Below, piece by piece: positions 51,058 to 59,451 of a stretch of DNA of 64,000 bases. The translations under genes and the position numbers were made by a program. Position 1 is the stretch's first letter. The number at the start of each line of letters is the position of its first letter. Source of the stretch: JAWAAW01 sp964353335 (GTDB lineage: Archaea; Nanobdellota; Nanobdellia; Woesearchaeales; ARS49); NCBI GenBank assembly GCA_964353335.1, contig CAYGVI010000003.1:310001-374000 (forward strand), read 5' to 3'. A model generated the notes under the pieces. It did no database searches. It had not been told where the DNA came from and worked only from the letters and a program-made list of their open reading frames with translations.

Positions 51058-52340
51058 GCGCCTCGGAAATAATTGAGGAAGCGAAAAAGCTCAATGAAAA
51101 ATTCAATTTCTTTATCACACTTGAAACTCCAAGGGAAGGGATTCCAATAGCGTTCAAGGACAACATCTGCACAAAAGGAATAAAAACAAGCGCAGGCTCG
51201 AAAATCCTTGAGCCTTATGTTCCTCCTTTTGACGCGACAGTTGTTGAGCGCTTAAAGGCAAAAGGCTTCAGCGTCCTTGGCAAGACAGCAATGGACGAGT
51301 TTGGGTTTGGCACTTTCTGTGTGAACACTTTCAGGGTTCCAAAAAACCCGCATGATCCAAAGCGCGCGTGCGGAGGCTCATCAGGAGGAAGCGCAGGATA
51401 CATTGCAGCTTCAAAGCTTGCAAAGTTCGCAATTGCCCAGTCAACAGGCGGCTCAATCTCAGCTCCTGCATCATTCTGCGGCGTGGTCGGATTAACTCCA
51501 ACTTACGGCAGAGTCTCAAGATATGGATTGATTGACTACGCAAACTCATTGGACAAGATAGGAGTTGTCGCAAAAACAGTCAGGGATGCAAGCAAAGCAC
51601 TGGAAATTATTTCAGGGCCTGACAATAAGGACGAGACCTGCCAGGGGGCGCAGTTCAAGGACCCGCCTGCATTGTCAAAGAAAATCACAATCGGCATTCC
51701 AAAAGAATGGCTTGCACAAAAGATTGACCCTGATGTCAGAAAAGCATTTGATGAGGCAGTGAAAAAGCTTGAAACAGCAGGGATGCAGATAAAGGAAATC
51801 AGCATTCCGTCAACTCCTTACGCGCTCGCAGCTTATTACATAATCGCCCTTGCAGAAGCATCAACAAACCTTGCAAAATACTGCGGTTTAAGATACGGCG
51901 CGACTCTGCCATTGGAAGGCGGAGGCGAATTCTGGGAGTACTTCAGCAAAGTCCGCGGCAAATATTTCGGCGCAGAGGCAAAGCGAAGGATTCTGCTCGG
52001 CACTTTTGTGCGCATGGCAGGCTATTGCGACAAGTATTACATACAGGCGCAAAAAGTCAGGCAGCTTCTCATCAATGACTTCAAGAAAGCATTCAAGGAA
52101 GTTGACATCATTGCAGCTCCGACAATGCCGATTATCGCCCCGACATTTGATGAAATCAGCAAACTGACTCCGATTGAGGAATATTCAATGGACGTCCTCA
52201 CAGTGCCGGCAAATGTCGCTGGAATTCCGCATTTGAGCATTCCCTGCGGAACAGCAAAAGGAATGCCTGTCGGCCTGCATTTGATGGCAGACCACAACAA
52301 TGACGAGCTTCTTGTGCAGGTGGGTGAGAAATATGGTTAA
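51054..52340 (+). CDS. gatA: Asp/Glu-tRNA amidotransferase subunit A
   Basis: A 428-residue amidase-signature glutaminase that supplies ammonia from glutamine. The Ser-cis-Ser-Lys triad is visible: Lys in IAFKDNICTKG, and the Gly/Ser-rich ACGGSSGGSAGYIAAS with STGGSISAPASFCG. With GatB and GatC it converts Asp-tRNA-Asn to Asn-tRNA-Asn; archaea generally use GatDE for Gln. Slightly shorter than most GatA. Overlaps gatB by 8 nt. Confidence 0.96.
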   Translation: MSASEIIEEAKKLNEKFNFFITLETPREGIPIAFKDNICTKGIKTSAGSKILEPYVPPFDATVVERLKAKGFSVLGKTAMDEFGFGTFCVNTFRVPKNPHDPKRACGGSSGGSAGYIAASKLAKFAIAQSTGGSISAPASFCGVVGLTPTYGRVSRYGLIDYANSLDKIGVVAKTVRDASKALEIISGPDNKDETCQGAQFKDPPALSKKITIGIPKEWLAQKIDPDVRKAFDEAVKKLETAGMQIKEISIPSTPYALAAYYIIALAEASTNLAKYCGLRYGATLPLEGGGEFWEYFSKVRGKYFGAEAKRRILLGTFVRMAGYCDKYYIQAQKVRQLLINDFKKAFKEVDIIAAPTMPIIAPTFDEISKLTPIEEYSMDVLTVPANVAGIPHLSIPCGTAKGMPVGLHLMADHNNDELLVQVGEKYG

Positions 52341-53715
52341 AATCGGATTGGAAATCCACCTGCAGCCAAACACAAAGAGCAAGCTTTTCTGCACGTGCTC
52401 AACAGAAGGGGTTGAGCCGAACACAAAAGTGTGCCAGATTTGCATGGGAATGCCTGGCTCAAAGCCGCGGTTAAACACAGAAGCATTCATTGCGGCATTA
52501 AAGCTCGCGATAGCAATGAACTGCAAAATCCACAACATCTCTTTCTTCGCGAGAAAGACTTATTTTTACCCTGACCTTCCAAAAGATTTCCAGATAACGC
52601 AGTATGACCAGCCGTTTGCAACAGAAGGAAAGCTCAAGATGAAGGACAAAGAGGTTGAAATCACAAGGATTCACATTGAGGAAGACCCTGCGAGCCTGAA
52701 GCACGTTGAAAGCAAAAACGGGGCAGCCTATGTTTTGATTGACTACAACCGTTCCGGCACTCCGCTGTGCGAAATCGTGACACCTCCTGTTTTCACAAGC
52801 CCTGCAGAAGCGCGCGCATTCCTTGAAGAATTGATGAAACTCGCTGACTACATTGGAATCTTTGACGCGCAGGAGGGAAAAATCCGCGCAGACGTCAATG
52901 TATCAATAGAAGGCCACCCAAGGGTTGAGGTCAAGAACATCACCAGCTTCCGCGATGCTGAGCGCGCAGCCCAGTTTGAAATTATCAGGCAGGAAAGCGT
53001 CGTGGCAAGAGGAGAGCAGGGAGTTTCAGAGACGCGCTCATTTGACCAGCGCACTGGAACAACAGACAGCATGAGGCACAAGGAGACAGAGGAGGAATAC
53101 GGCTACATTCCAGAGCCAGACCTTCCGCCATTGACAATCACAGACCCTGAACTGAAAAAAATAATTGCAGAGATGCCAGAGCCGCCTTACCAGAGAATCG
53201 CAAGATTTGTAAAGCAGTACAAAATCAAGGAGGAGCAGGCAGAATCATTGATGTCAGAGCGCGCGCTTGCAGACCAGTTTGAGGAAGTCTCCAAAAAATC
53301 AGACCCTGCACTCGCGGCAATGTGGTATTCTTATGTCCAGAAGATTCTCAACTTCAACGCGGTCCGTTTTGACAAGACAGGATTCAAGGCAAACAACATG
53401 GTTGAATTCCTTGCGCTTCTCTCGTCAGGCGAAGTTTCAAAGCGCGGAGCAGAACTTCTTTTGCGAGAGCTGGTGATGAAGCCAGAGCCTGCGAAAAAAG
53501 CAGCAGAACGCCTTGGCTTGCTTGCATTGTCAGAGGCAGAAACAAAATCACTTGTTGAAAAAGCAATAAAGGAAAATCCAAACGCAGTCAATGATGTCAA
53601 GGCAGGAAAAGAAAAGGCAATGCAGTTCCTGGTTGGACAGGTCATCCGCGCGAGCAAGGGCAGGGCAAAGGAAAAGACTGTTCTCGAGCTTCTGGATATT
53701 GCCCTGAAGCAATAG
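52333..53715 (+). CDS. gatB: Asp/Glu-tRNA amidotransferase subunit B
   Basis: A 460-residue tRNA-dependent kinase/transamidase. Start VKIGLEIHLQP at residue 2, zinc-type Cys set (FCTCST with CQICMG), YPDLPKDFQITQYDQP, and EEDPASLKH in the kinase core, then the helical domain and a YqeY-like C-terminal tail (from about residue 330) that recognises the tRNA elbow. ATG 52333 is chosen because the family starts there. Final gene of the tRNA-Asn-gatCAB unit. Confidence 0.96.
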   Translation: MVKIGLEIHLQPNTKSKLFCTCSTEGVEPNTKVCQICMGMPGSKPRLNTEAFIAALKLAIAMNCKIHNISFFARKTYFYPDLPKDFQITQYDQPFATEGKLKMKDKEVEITRIHIEEDPASLKHVESKNGAAYVLIDYNRSGTPLCEIVTPPVFTSPAEARAFLEELMKLADYIGIFDAQEGKIRADVNVSIEGHPRVEVKNITSFRDAERAAQFEIIRQESVVARGEQGVSETRSFDQRTGTTDSMRHKETEEEYGYIPEPDLPPLTITDPELKKIIAEMPEPPYQRIARFVKQYKIKEEQAESLMSERALADQFEEVSKKSDPALAAMWYSYVQKILNFNAVRFDKTGFKANNMVEFLALLSSGEVSKRGAELLLRELVMKPEPAKKAAERLGLLALSEAETKSLVEKAIKENPNAVNDVKAGKEKAMQFLVGQVIRASKGRAKEKTVLELLDIALKQ

Positions 53716-53746
53716 CTTTAAAACGAGCATTCTTGGGATATTTCAC

Positions 53747-54364
53747 ATGGTAATGGAGTTGACAATACCTTATCTTGCAAAGTTATCTTATTTTGCAATT
53801 TTGTTGGTGGTGCTGCTTAATGGTTCAGGCTTCCTGCCGATTCCTGAGGAAATTCTTCTTCTGATTATAGGCTGTCTTGCTTTTGAGGGTGTTTTTTCTT
53901 TTTGGCCTGCGGTTTTTGTTGCGTTAATCGGCGTGATTATTGTTGACAATGCACATTTTTACCTGGCAAGCCACGGGCACTCCATCCTGAGGCGTTTTGT
54001 GAACGGCAGGATTATTGCGCGCGTTCAGAAATCAGTTGATTCGCACGGCCCATACGCAGTGTTTTTCGCGCGGTTTGTGCCTGGAACGCGTGTTGTCACA
54101 GCGTGGGTTGCAGGCACGTCAGGGATGAAGCAGAGAAAATTCTTTTTCGCAGACACTTTTGGAGCTGTCATTCAGACTCCGATATTAATCTGGATTGGCA
54201 AAGCTCTTGGCCCGCAGGTTGAGAAGGCGTTTTCTTTTGTGCATTCTGTCGATGCAGCAATTCCCCTTGTCCTGCTGATACTTTTTGTCCTGACCGCGAT
54301 TGTCGTGTGCCTCTTCAGGAAAACCATAAGGGATTTTATACTTGAACTTTCAAAGAGGGATTAA
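53747..54364 (+). CDS. DedA-family (VTT/SNARE-associated) membrane protein
   Basis: A 205-residue polytopic protein. The re-entrant helix region LPIPEEILLLIIG near residue 27, FARFVPGTRVVTAWVAGTSGM near 105, and following segments fit the DedA/VTT family, now linked to phospholipid or polyprenyl-phosphate flipping. A TATA-like CTTTAAAAC is about 25-30 nt upstream. It overlaps a small membrane protein gene by 1 nt. Confidence 0.9.
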   Translation: MVMELTIPYLAKLSYFAILLVVLLNGSGFLPIPEEILLLIIGCLAFEGVFSFWPAVFVALIGVIIVDNAHFYLASHGHSILRRFVNGRIIARVQKSVDSHGPYAVFFARFVPGTRVVTAWVAGTSGMKQRKFFFADTFGAVIQTPILIWIGKALGPQVEKAFSFVHSVDAAIPLVLLILFVLTAIVVCLFRKTIRDFILELSKRD

Positions 54365-54567
54365 TGGCTGAGTTTAAGGGATTGGCAGGGCTTGTTGTTT
54401 TCCTGCTGTTAGTCCTGCTCGGGCTTATCATACTTATTTTTGTTCTTAACGTAATTATCCTGCTTATTCCTGTAGTCATAGTCGCGGCAATAATACTCTG
54501 GCTCATCTCGCTCTTTTACAAAAAAAGAAAAAAGCCGGTCGTGCAAGTGTATTTTAAGAAGTTTTAG
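54364..54567 (+). CDS. Small membrane protein
   Basis: A 67-residue protein with two very hydrophobic segments (about residues 8-30 and 33-54) and a basic tail (YKKRKKPVVQVYFKKF). It starts at the last base of the dedA-type stop codon and is co-translated. Its end overlaps the convergent Mre11-like gene by 4 nt. No family recognised; possibly a partner of the DedA protein. Confidence 0.6.
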   Translation: MAEFKGLAGLVVFLLLVLLGLIILIFVLNVIILLIPVVIVAAIILWLISLFYKKRKKPVVQVYFKKF

Positions 54568-55781
54568 AGCCCGAGGATTTTGTCAACGTCCTGCGAAATT
54601 CTTTTCTCAAAGTCTGCAACCCTTTCCCCTTCTTCTTTTTCTGCGCTGAGGACGCGCATCAGTTCTTTTGCGAGAGCCTCTTCCTTGTCAGCAGGCATTA
54701 TTTTCAGCTGTCCTGCGTGCTCTTTGAGAAGTTTGTCCTCAATCTCATCAACTCCTGCTGTGCTCACTTTGACTTCCTCAAACTCCTTGCTCTCGAGCTT
54801 GTTTGTGTTCTTCAGCACGACAAAAGCGCCTTTTGAAGAAAATGAGTCAAGTATTGCCGCGAAGTTTATGTCTCCTGGCTTTCCCTGCTTCAAAACCCCT
54901 TCTGCGCGGAACAAAACAATCGCGTCTTTCACGTTTTGCGTTGCAGAAATCTTTTCAAGCTCACCAGCAACCTCAGATGCGGTCTTGCCATTTGCATCGA
55001 CTGTTATTTTCACCACAGGATTCAGTGTTATTTTTTCGTGCCTTACAGTTCCGTTGTCATACATTACAAAGCTTCCGCCGCCGAGTTTCTCAAGCTCGTT
55101 AAAGCTGTTTGGGAAAACCGGGCCTGGATAAACAACATTCTTGTAGCCGTCAAGGTTTTCGTGCTTTACAATGTGGATGTGCCCGCCTGCGTAATACTCA
55201 AACCCTTTTGGCAATAAAGAAATCTGCATCAGTTCCATTCCCTGCAGTTCTTCAGGCATAAGCTCTGCAATTGGCGAGTGGAAAAGGAAAATCTTTGTCC
55301 CTGGCTCTGATTCAAGATGCTCCTTGATTAGCTCATAATAATAGTGCTTCTCAAGCCCGCCTTTCTTGCCAAACACGCCTGTAATTTTCACTCCTGTCTT
55401 TGCATCAACAGTGAATCCGAGCTTGAGCTTGTCTTCAACAATCTCCCCGCGGGCAACATTGAAAGCAAGCCCTGCATGCTCAAGTATGTCAATCATTGTC
55501 TTTCCGCTTGGAGAAAAGTCGTGCGAGCCTGGAATAAGATACACTGGAATCTTGTTGTTGCTGAGCTCTTTCAGCTTCTGGACGCAGACCTTAAGCGCAT
55601 CCATTGACGGCAAAGAGGTGTTGAACAAATCTCCTGCAATCAAAACAAAGTCAACTTTTTCAGAAACGCATTTGTCAATTGCGATGCAGAAGCTCTTTGC
55701 ATTGGCTTCCCTGAGCTTTGGCTCCCTCCACCCTCCAAGGTGCACGTCAGCAAGATGCGCGAATTTCACAGTAACGTTCAT
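54564..55781 (-). CDS. mre11: Mre11-like DNA double-strand break repair nuclease
   Basis: A 405-residue calcineurin-like metallophosphoesterase. Motifs are FAHLADVHLGG (residues 7-17), IAGDLFNTS, IPGSHDFS (the usual GNHD reads GSHD), FLFHSPIAE and YAGGHIHIV, in the order and spacing of Mre11/SbcD. It would resect DNA ends with Rad50. No Rad50, HerA or NurA is encoded in the window. Start at ATG 55781, about 20 nt after TTTATATTG; four more codons upstream are in frame. Divergent from the next small gene. Confidence 0.85.
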   Translation of the reverse strand: MNVTVKFAHLADVHLGGWREPKLREANAKSFCIAIDKCVSEKVDFVLIAGDLFNTSLPSMDALKVCVQKLKELSNNKIPVYLIPGSHDFSPSGKTMIDILEHAGLAFNVARGEIVEDKLKLGFTVDAKTGVKITGVFGKKGGLEKHYYYELIKEHLESEPGTKIFLFHSPIAELMPEELQGMELMQISLLPKGFEYYAGGHIHIVKHENLDGYKNVVYPGPVFPNSFNELEKLGGGSFVMYDNGTVRHEKITLNPVVKITVDANGKTASEVAGELEKISATQNVKDAIVLFRAEGVLKQGKPGDINFAAILDSFSSKGAFVVLKNTNKLESKEFEEVKVSTAGVDEIEDKLLKEHAGQLKIMPADKEEALAKELMRVLSAEKEEGERVADFEKRISQDVDKILGL

Positions 55782-55847
55782 CAGTTTGCTCAATATAAAG
55801 ATATGTGAAGAGAAATATTATATATTGGTTCTTCGCAATTGCTCTTT

Positions 55848-56057
55848 ATGCCTTACAAGCACAAGAAAAACTGCATAGAAAAGAAAGCACTTGCTGCTGC
55901 GAAGGAGCTTGAGAAGATTCCTGAGCCGTCAAAAGAGGAAATAACCAAAATTTACAAGGAAGGGATGGAGGAAGTGCCGCGCCTGCAGAAGCTCCTCAAG
56001 CCCGAATGGTTTGTTGAGGACGTCGATAAGCAGGGAAAGAAGCTGAAGAAGAAGTGA
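55848..56057 (+). CDS. Small charged protein of unknown function
   Basis: A 69-residue Lys/Glu-rich helical protein (MPYKHKKNCIEKKALAAAKE) ending with basic residues. ATG 55848 follows a TATA-like ATTATATATTGG by about 25 nt, consistent with a leaderless message divergent from mre11. No domain recognised. Confidence 0.55.
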   Translation: MPYKHKKNCIEKKALAAAKELEKIPEPSKEEITKIYKEGMEEVPRLQKLLKPEWFVEDVDKQGKKLKKK

Positions 56058-56099
56058 TTTCTGGTTTTACTACCCGACGGAGAAACACCATTCTACCGA

Positions 56100-56208
56100 C
56101 GAAAAGTTTATAAAGGAATAGTGTTTTCAATAAAATTATCGACGGAAAACGTCGTTTGTGGGGGGTCTCTGGTTCACCAGCGGATTCCACAAAAAGGAGG
56201 AATCTACA
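56100..56208 (+). promoter_or_regulatory. Promoter and long leader of the repeat protein gene
   Basis: A TATA-like AGTTTATAAAGG (about 56105-56116) would start transcription near 56135-56140, leaving a leader of about 70 nt. The leader holds a hairpin CGACG-GAAAA-CGTCG (56140-56154), a second CTGGT-TC-ACCAG, and a strong AAAGGAGG about 7 nt before the ATG. The purine-rich ACCGACGAAAAG just before the TATA box fits a BRE. Confidence 0.5.
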
Positions 56209-56442
56209 ATGGCAGAAAAAGTTGCAAAGGTTGGAGTAAAGAAGGCAGTGGGATACCTGTACTTCGTTGACAAGGCAGGAGATGTTTCCCGCGCCAAGAT
56301 GGCACGCGGCCGAAAGAAAGGAGCAGGCGGCAGGCCAGAAAAGGTCGCAAAGGCAGGCGTCAAGAAGCAGAAGGGATACCTTTACTTCATTGACAAGGCA
56401 GGCGACATATCGCGGGCAAAGATGGCACGCGGCGGCAGATAA
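56209..56442 (+). CDS. 77-aa basic protein of two tandem repeats
   Basis: The product consists of two copies of one unit: VAKVGVKKAVGYLYFVDKAG and VAKAGVKKQKGYLYFIDKAG, each followed by D(V/I)SRAKMARG. A short basic linker (RKKGAGGRPE) joins them. The unit looks like a small beta hairpin plus basic tail, suggesting nucleic acid or ribosome binding. Its strong AAAGGAGG ribosome binding site and T-rich end suggest high expression. Similar single-unit proteins exist in other prokaryotes by memory; function unknown. Confidence 0.75.
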   Translation: MAEKVAKVGVKKAVGYLYFVDKAGDVSRAKMARGRKKGAGGRPEKVAKAGVKKQKGYLYFIDKAGDISRAKMARGGR

Positions 56443-56543
56443 GCCGCTTTTTTTATTTTTTATTTCTTATTTTTTAGTGCCGAAAAGTATATATAGACAG
56501 CAACTTGACAGCAAAGCAATAACAGCGAATAAAAGGTGTAGTT

Positions 56544-57182
56544 GTGGCATTCAGCTTTGTAAAGCAAATATTCAACAGGTTCGTGCGAGAGTTCTTTGGT
56601 AGCCGAAAGGACCTGAAGCTCGGCTTGTACGGTCCGCCAAATTCTGGAAAGACAACCCTTGCCAACAAAATCTGCATTGACTGGGTGGGCGAGGAGCTTG
56701 GCAAAGTCAGCCCGCTGGCGCACGAAACAAGGGAAATCCAGATCAAAGAGCAAATCTCAATCAAGAGCAAGGACGGCAAGGAGCTCATGTTCAACCTTGT
56801 CGACACTCCCGGCATCGCGACAAGGATTGACTACGAGGAATTCCTCAAGGCAGGGATGTCAGAGGCAAAGGCAAAGAAGCGCGCAAGGGAAGCGACAAAA
56901 GGCGTCATTGACGCAATCAAGTGGCTTGACGAAATGGACGCTGTCATGGTGGTGCTTGACGCAACCCAAGACCCATACTCGCAGGTTAATGTCACAATTA
57001 TCGGCAACCTTCAGGCAAGGGACATTCCTGTCCTAATAGTCGCCAACAAGGTCGACCTCAAGAAAGCAAGCATGAAGAAAGTGCAGGCGGCATTCCCGCA
57101 GTACGAAGTCCTCGGAATTTCGGCAAAGTACGGCAAGAATGTCAAGGAACTGTACGAAAAAGTGTTTGAACTGGTGAAATGA
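56544..57182 (+). CDS. arvA: Era-like small GTPase ArvA (OapA)
   Basis: A 212-residue GTPase. G1 is GPPNSGKTT near residue 33, G3 DTPG near 88, G4 NKVD near 168 and G5 SAKYG near 193. The gene order (GTPase, DUF2073-type protein, zinc-ribbon protein) is that of the archaeal OapA-OapB-OapC set, renamed ArvABC after work in Haloferax linking the GTPase to extracellular vesicle formation. Start at GTG or ATG: the frame starts at 56544 with GTG after a TATA-like GTATATATAG. Overlaps the next gene by 4 nt. Confidence 0.88.
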   Translation: MAFSFVKQIFNRFVREFFGSRKDLKLGLYGPPNSGKTTLANKICIDWVGEELGKVSPLAHETREIQIKEQISIKSKDGKELMFNLVDTPGIATRIDYEEFLKAGMSEAKAKKRAREATKGVIDAIKWLDEMDAVMVVLDATQDPYSQVNVTIIGNLQARDIPVLIVANKVDLKKASMKKVQAAFPQYEVLGISAKYGKNVKELYEKVFELVK

Positions 57183-57568
57183 AAATGGTTACGCTGCAGC
57201 TATTGCCTTACACGGAAATCGAGGGATTGAGCTCAATCGGAAGGATAAGGAAGCTCCTCAATATCGCAAAGCAGGACAAGATTGTTTTGCTTCAGGGAAG
57301 GCTGAGAAAAGAGGAGGAGACAGAGCTCATCAAGGTCACGATGGAGGAAATCAACAAGGAGTTCCAGGGAATTGAGCTCGCGGTCATCAATCCTGCAAAC
57401 AACCAGCTGTCAGGATTCCAGAAGTTAAAGAATGACATGATAGGCGCGGTTCTCGGAGACAGGCAGGGGCTTACGATTATCGGGCCTGCGAGCGTTGTCA
57501 AGGCAATCAAGAAGGACCCGAACAAGATAGAGCTGCTCACTTCTGAAAAAAAGAAGAGAAAAAGGTGA
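57179..57568 (+). CDS. arvB: DUF2073-type protein ArvB (OapB)
   Basis: A 129-residue soluble alpha/beta protein, recognisable by MVTLQLLPYTEIEGLSSIGR near the start and LTIIGPASVVKAIKKDP near the end. It follows the GTPase gene with a 4-nt overlap, as in other archaea, and a basic tail ends the protein. It is thought to act with the GTPase; its biochemical role is not settled. Confidence 0.88.
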   Translation: MKMVTLQLLPYTEIEGLSSIGRIRKLLNIAKQDKIVLLQGRLRKEEETELIKVTMEEINKEFQGIELAVINPANNQLSGFQKLKNDMIGAVLGDRQGLTIIGPASVVKAIKKDPNKIELLTSEKKKRKR

Positions 57569-57571
57569 ATC

Positions 57572-57961
57572 ATGCCACACCAGTGCGTGCGCTGCAATAC
57601 ATTTTATGACGATGGCAATGAGGTAATCCTCAAGGGATGCTCGTGCGGCGCGAAATTGTTCTTTTTCATAAAGAAAGAGCGCCTTGAAAAGATTCAGAAA
57701 GCCGCAGAGCAGGCGCCGCCGGTAACTATTGAGGAGCGCAAGCAGATTGAGCAGGATGTTTACAATGTTCTTGGTGTTGAGGAGCCTGAAGAGCCTGTGG
57801 TCCTTGACCTGGAAAGCGTCAGGGTATTGAAGCCGGGCAAGTACGAGCTTGACCTTGTCCAGCTGTTCAAGGGCGAGCCTTTGATTTTCAAGCTCGCGGA
57901 AGGAAAATACATTATTGATGTCGCGGAAACCTTCAGGCGGATGCGAAAGGACAAGAAATGA
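57572..57961 (+). CDS. arvC: Zinc-ribbon protein ArvC (OapC)
   Basis: A 129-residue protein with an N-terminal zinc ribbon (HQCVRCNTFY, then LKGCSCGAKLFFFI) and a C-terminal domain of about 55 residues (VRVLKPGKYELDLVQLFKG, then GKYIIDVAETF). This matches the third member of the ArvABC set. It overlaps the following secreted protein gene by 4 nt (ATGA), so that gene belongs to the operon. Confidence 0.88.
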   Translation: MPHQCVRCNTFYDDGNEVILKGCSCGAKLFFFIKKERLEKIQKAAEQAPPVTIEERKQIEQDVYNVLGVEEPEEPVVLDLESVRVLKPGKYELDLVQLFKGEPLIFKLAEGKYIIDVAETFRRMRKDKK

Positions 57962-58272
57962 AAGGAATCTGGTGCGTTTGCATTGTTGCGGCTGCCGCGA
58001 TTGCCGCGCTTATTATCCTGATGTATTTTTTCGGTGCGTTCTCGCCAACAGGCGCAGTAACAACAGGCATTTGCCCGGTCGGCTCTGCGCCGGTTTATGC
58101 AGAGGGCAAGGGAGTTTATCTCCGGGAACTGCAGTCATATATCCGTTTGGGGCACAAGTGCTTCTTTGGCTATGATGGGGTAACGCCGTGCTGCTACAGG
58201 ACAAGCAACTGCTGCCTTCCTGTTGAAGAGTGGGCTGAAAGCCCCACAGTGGGCTATCCTGACGCAGCCTGA
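57958..58272 (+). CDS. Cys-rich secreted protein coupled to arvC
   Basis: A 104-residue protein with an N-terminal membrane helix (about residues 5-26) and an outer domain with seven further cysteines (GVTPCCYRTSNCCLP). It resembles the other short secreted proteins of the window in size and CC motif. The ATGA overlap with arvC ties it to the vesicle-type GTPase operon. No family recognised. Confidence 0.65.
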   Translation: MKGIWCVCIVAAAAIAALIILMYFFGAFSPTGAVTTGICPVGSAPVYAEGKGVYLRELQSYIRLGHKCFFGYDGVTPCCYRTSNCCLPVEEWAESPTVGYPDAA

Positions 58273-58352
58273 ATAGTTCTCGTCGATGTTAGGAAAAGTT
58301 TATATATGAGTAAGTAAAACAAATGAGCATCTGTATCAAGAGGTGATACTCA

Positions 58353-58808
58353 ATGGCTGAAGAAGGCAGAAACCTGAGTCTCGTGATTCTGGGCATAGTC
58401 GCAATTATCGCAGTGGTAGGACTTGTCCTGCTGCTGTCAGGCGGTAAGCTTGCAAAGACAGGAAACATACTTAATGTTCCTGCGCTTGGCGGACAACCGA
58501 TGTGTGACAGCCCGTGCACACCTGTGCTTATGGGACCAACAGAGGCAGACGCGCTCTTCCAGAAGGATGACTTTGAGAAGGCATTCGGAAAGAGCTGCTT
58601 CAAGACAGGATATGAAGACCCGCGCTACCCAGGAGTTTTGGTAGACGGCAATGACAACCTGTATTGCTGCTGCCCGACAGTTAACGACAAGAGCGTCCTC
58701 CACGGCGATGAGTCGCTTGTAAAGGGACCGCCATTCAATGATTTCGGCGGACTTCCAAACGAGCGCGACGTTGGCGTTCCGGTCGGACCATATGTAATTG
58801 AGCGCTAA
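58353..58808 (+). CDS. Short secreted protein, second class, with CC motif
   Basis: A 151-residue protein: short charged tip (MAEEGRNLS), hydrophobic helix LVILGIVAIIAVVGLVLLLS, and an outer domain of about 115 residues with eight cysteines including NLYCCCPTV. A paralogue with nearly the same helix lies at 62710. A TATA-like GTTTATATATG lies about 50-60 nt upstream and GAGGTGATACTCA precedes the ATG. Likely an abundant surface protein; assembly as a filament is possible. Confidence 0.7.
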   Translation: MAEEGRNLSLVILGIVAIIAVVGLVLLLSGGKLAKTGNILNVPALGGQPMCDSPCTPVLMGPTEADALFQKDDFEKAFGKSCFKTGYEDPRYPGVLVDGNDNLYCCCPTVNDKSVLHGDESLVKGPPFNDFGGLPNERDVGVPVGPYVIER

Positions 58809-59019
58809 GGCGCTTAATTTTTTATTTTTTCTAATTCTTTTTATTTTAATAACTCCTAATTAGGGCGCCCTACGGTCGCAGATACCAACCATAATAGAAA
58901 TTCTTCCAGGAATCGTTTTGTCTCTGTGCCTGTAAGGCACCGTGGCTGTATTCATTTATTTCTAACTGTGGTTTACTAATGAAAATGTTTATATAGCTGT
59001 GAGGCAAAACAGCTTAACC
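58809..59019. other. Intergenic region with palindromes
   Basis: No gene is seen in these 211 nt. A T-rich tract follows the upstream stop. TAGGGCGCCCTA is a perfect 12-nt palindrome at 58861-58872. GTGCC-TGTAA-GGCAC forms a hairpin at 58926-58940. A TATA-like GTTTATATAGC (58987-58997) serves the next gene. A small RNA in 58855-58950 is possible but not supported by more than these stems. Confidence 0.4.
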
Positions 59020-59451
59020 ATGGAAGACAAGCACATTATGGCGCTGATCCTGGGATTTGTGCTTCTTGTCGCAATTGGCGGTCTTGCGATTGTGTTTTCG
59101 TCATCATCAACAGGGATGCTTTCTATGGACCAGTATTCCGCAGGTTACACGCAAATTTCCAACCCAGCCACTACCCAGCAGCCTGCTTACCAGCAGACGC
59201 CTGGCCTCACTATAACCGACCAGCCTAGCCCGCACACCCAGCTTATACCGATTGATGATGTAATCTGCGCGCTTGCGCAGCAAAGGCCTGCCACATTCGA
59301 AACATTTGTCTGGCGCCAGTGCAAGTACCTTAACCCTGGCAGGCAGAGCCGCGAAGGAGAATGCGCATATCAGGCAAAGCTTGACGCGCAGACAAAGTGC
59401 CTCGCTGCGCCTGTGTTCCAGAACATCCAGCAGCCGACCATGCTGGTTTAA
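59020..59451 (+). CDS. Secreted protein with pilin-like hydrophobic N-terminus
   Basis: A 143-residue protein: tip MEDKHIMA, hydrophobic helix to about residue 28, then a Ser/Thr/Gln/Pro-rich spacer (about 30-75) and a helical C-terminal part with four cysteines (DVICALAQ, WRQCKYL, GECAYQ, TKCLAA). Start ATG 59020 lies about 25-30 nt after the TATA-like box, so the message is leaderless. The low-complexity spacer suggests an extended, perhaps glycosylated, stalk. Its stop overlaps the convergent AbrB-PhoU gene by 4 nt. Confidence 0.65.
   Translation: MEDKHIMALILGFVLLVAIGGLAIVFSSSSTGMLSMDQYSAGYTQISNPATTQQPAYQQTPGLTITDQPSPHTQLIPIDDVICALAQQRPATFETFVWRQCKYLNPGRQSREGECAYQAKLDAQTKCLAAPVFQNIQQPTMLV

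Noticed and set aside
56075..56149. CGACG(G)AAA repeats as an operator
   Set aside because: Two copies fit purine-rich BRE-type sequence near TATA boxes and the third is part of a hairpin; spacing is irregular.
58855..58950. Possible tRNA or known small RNA
   Set aside because: Only one palindrome and one hairpin; no cloverleaf, no T-loop sequence.
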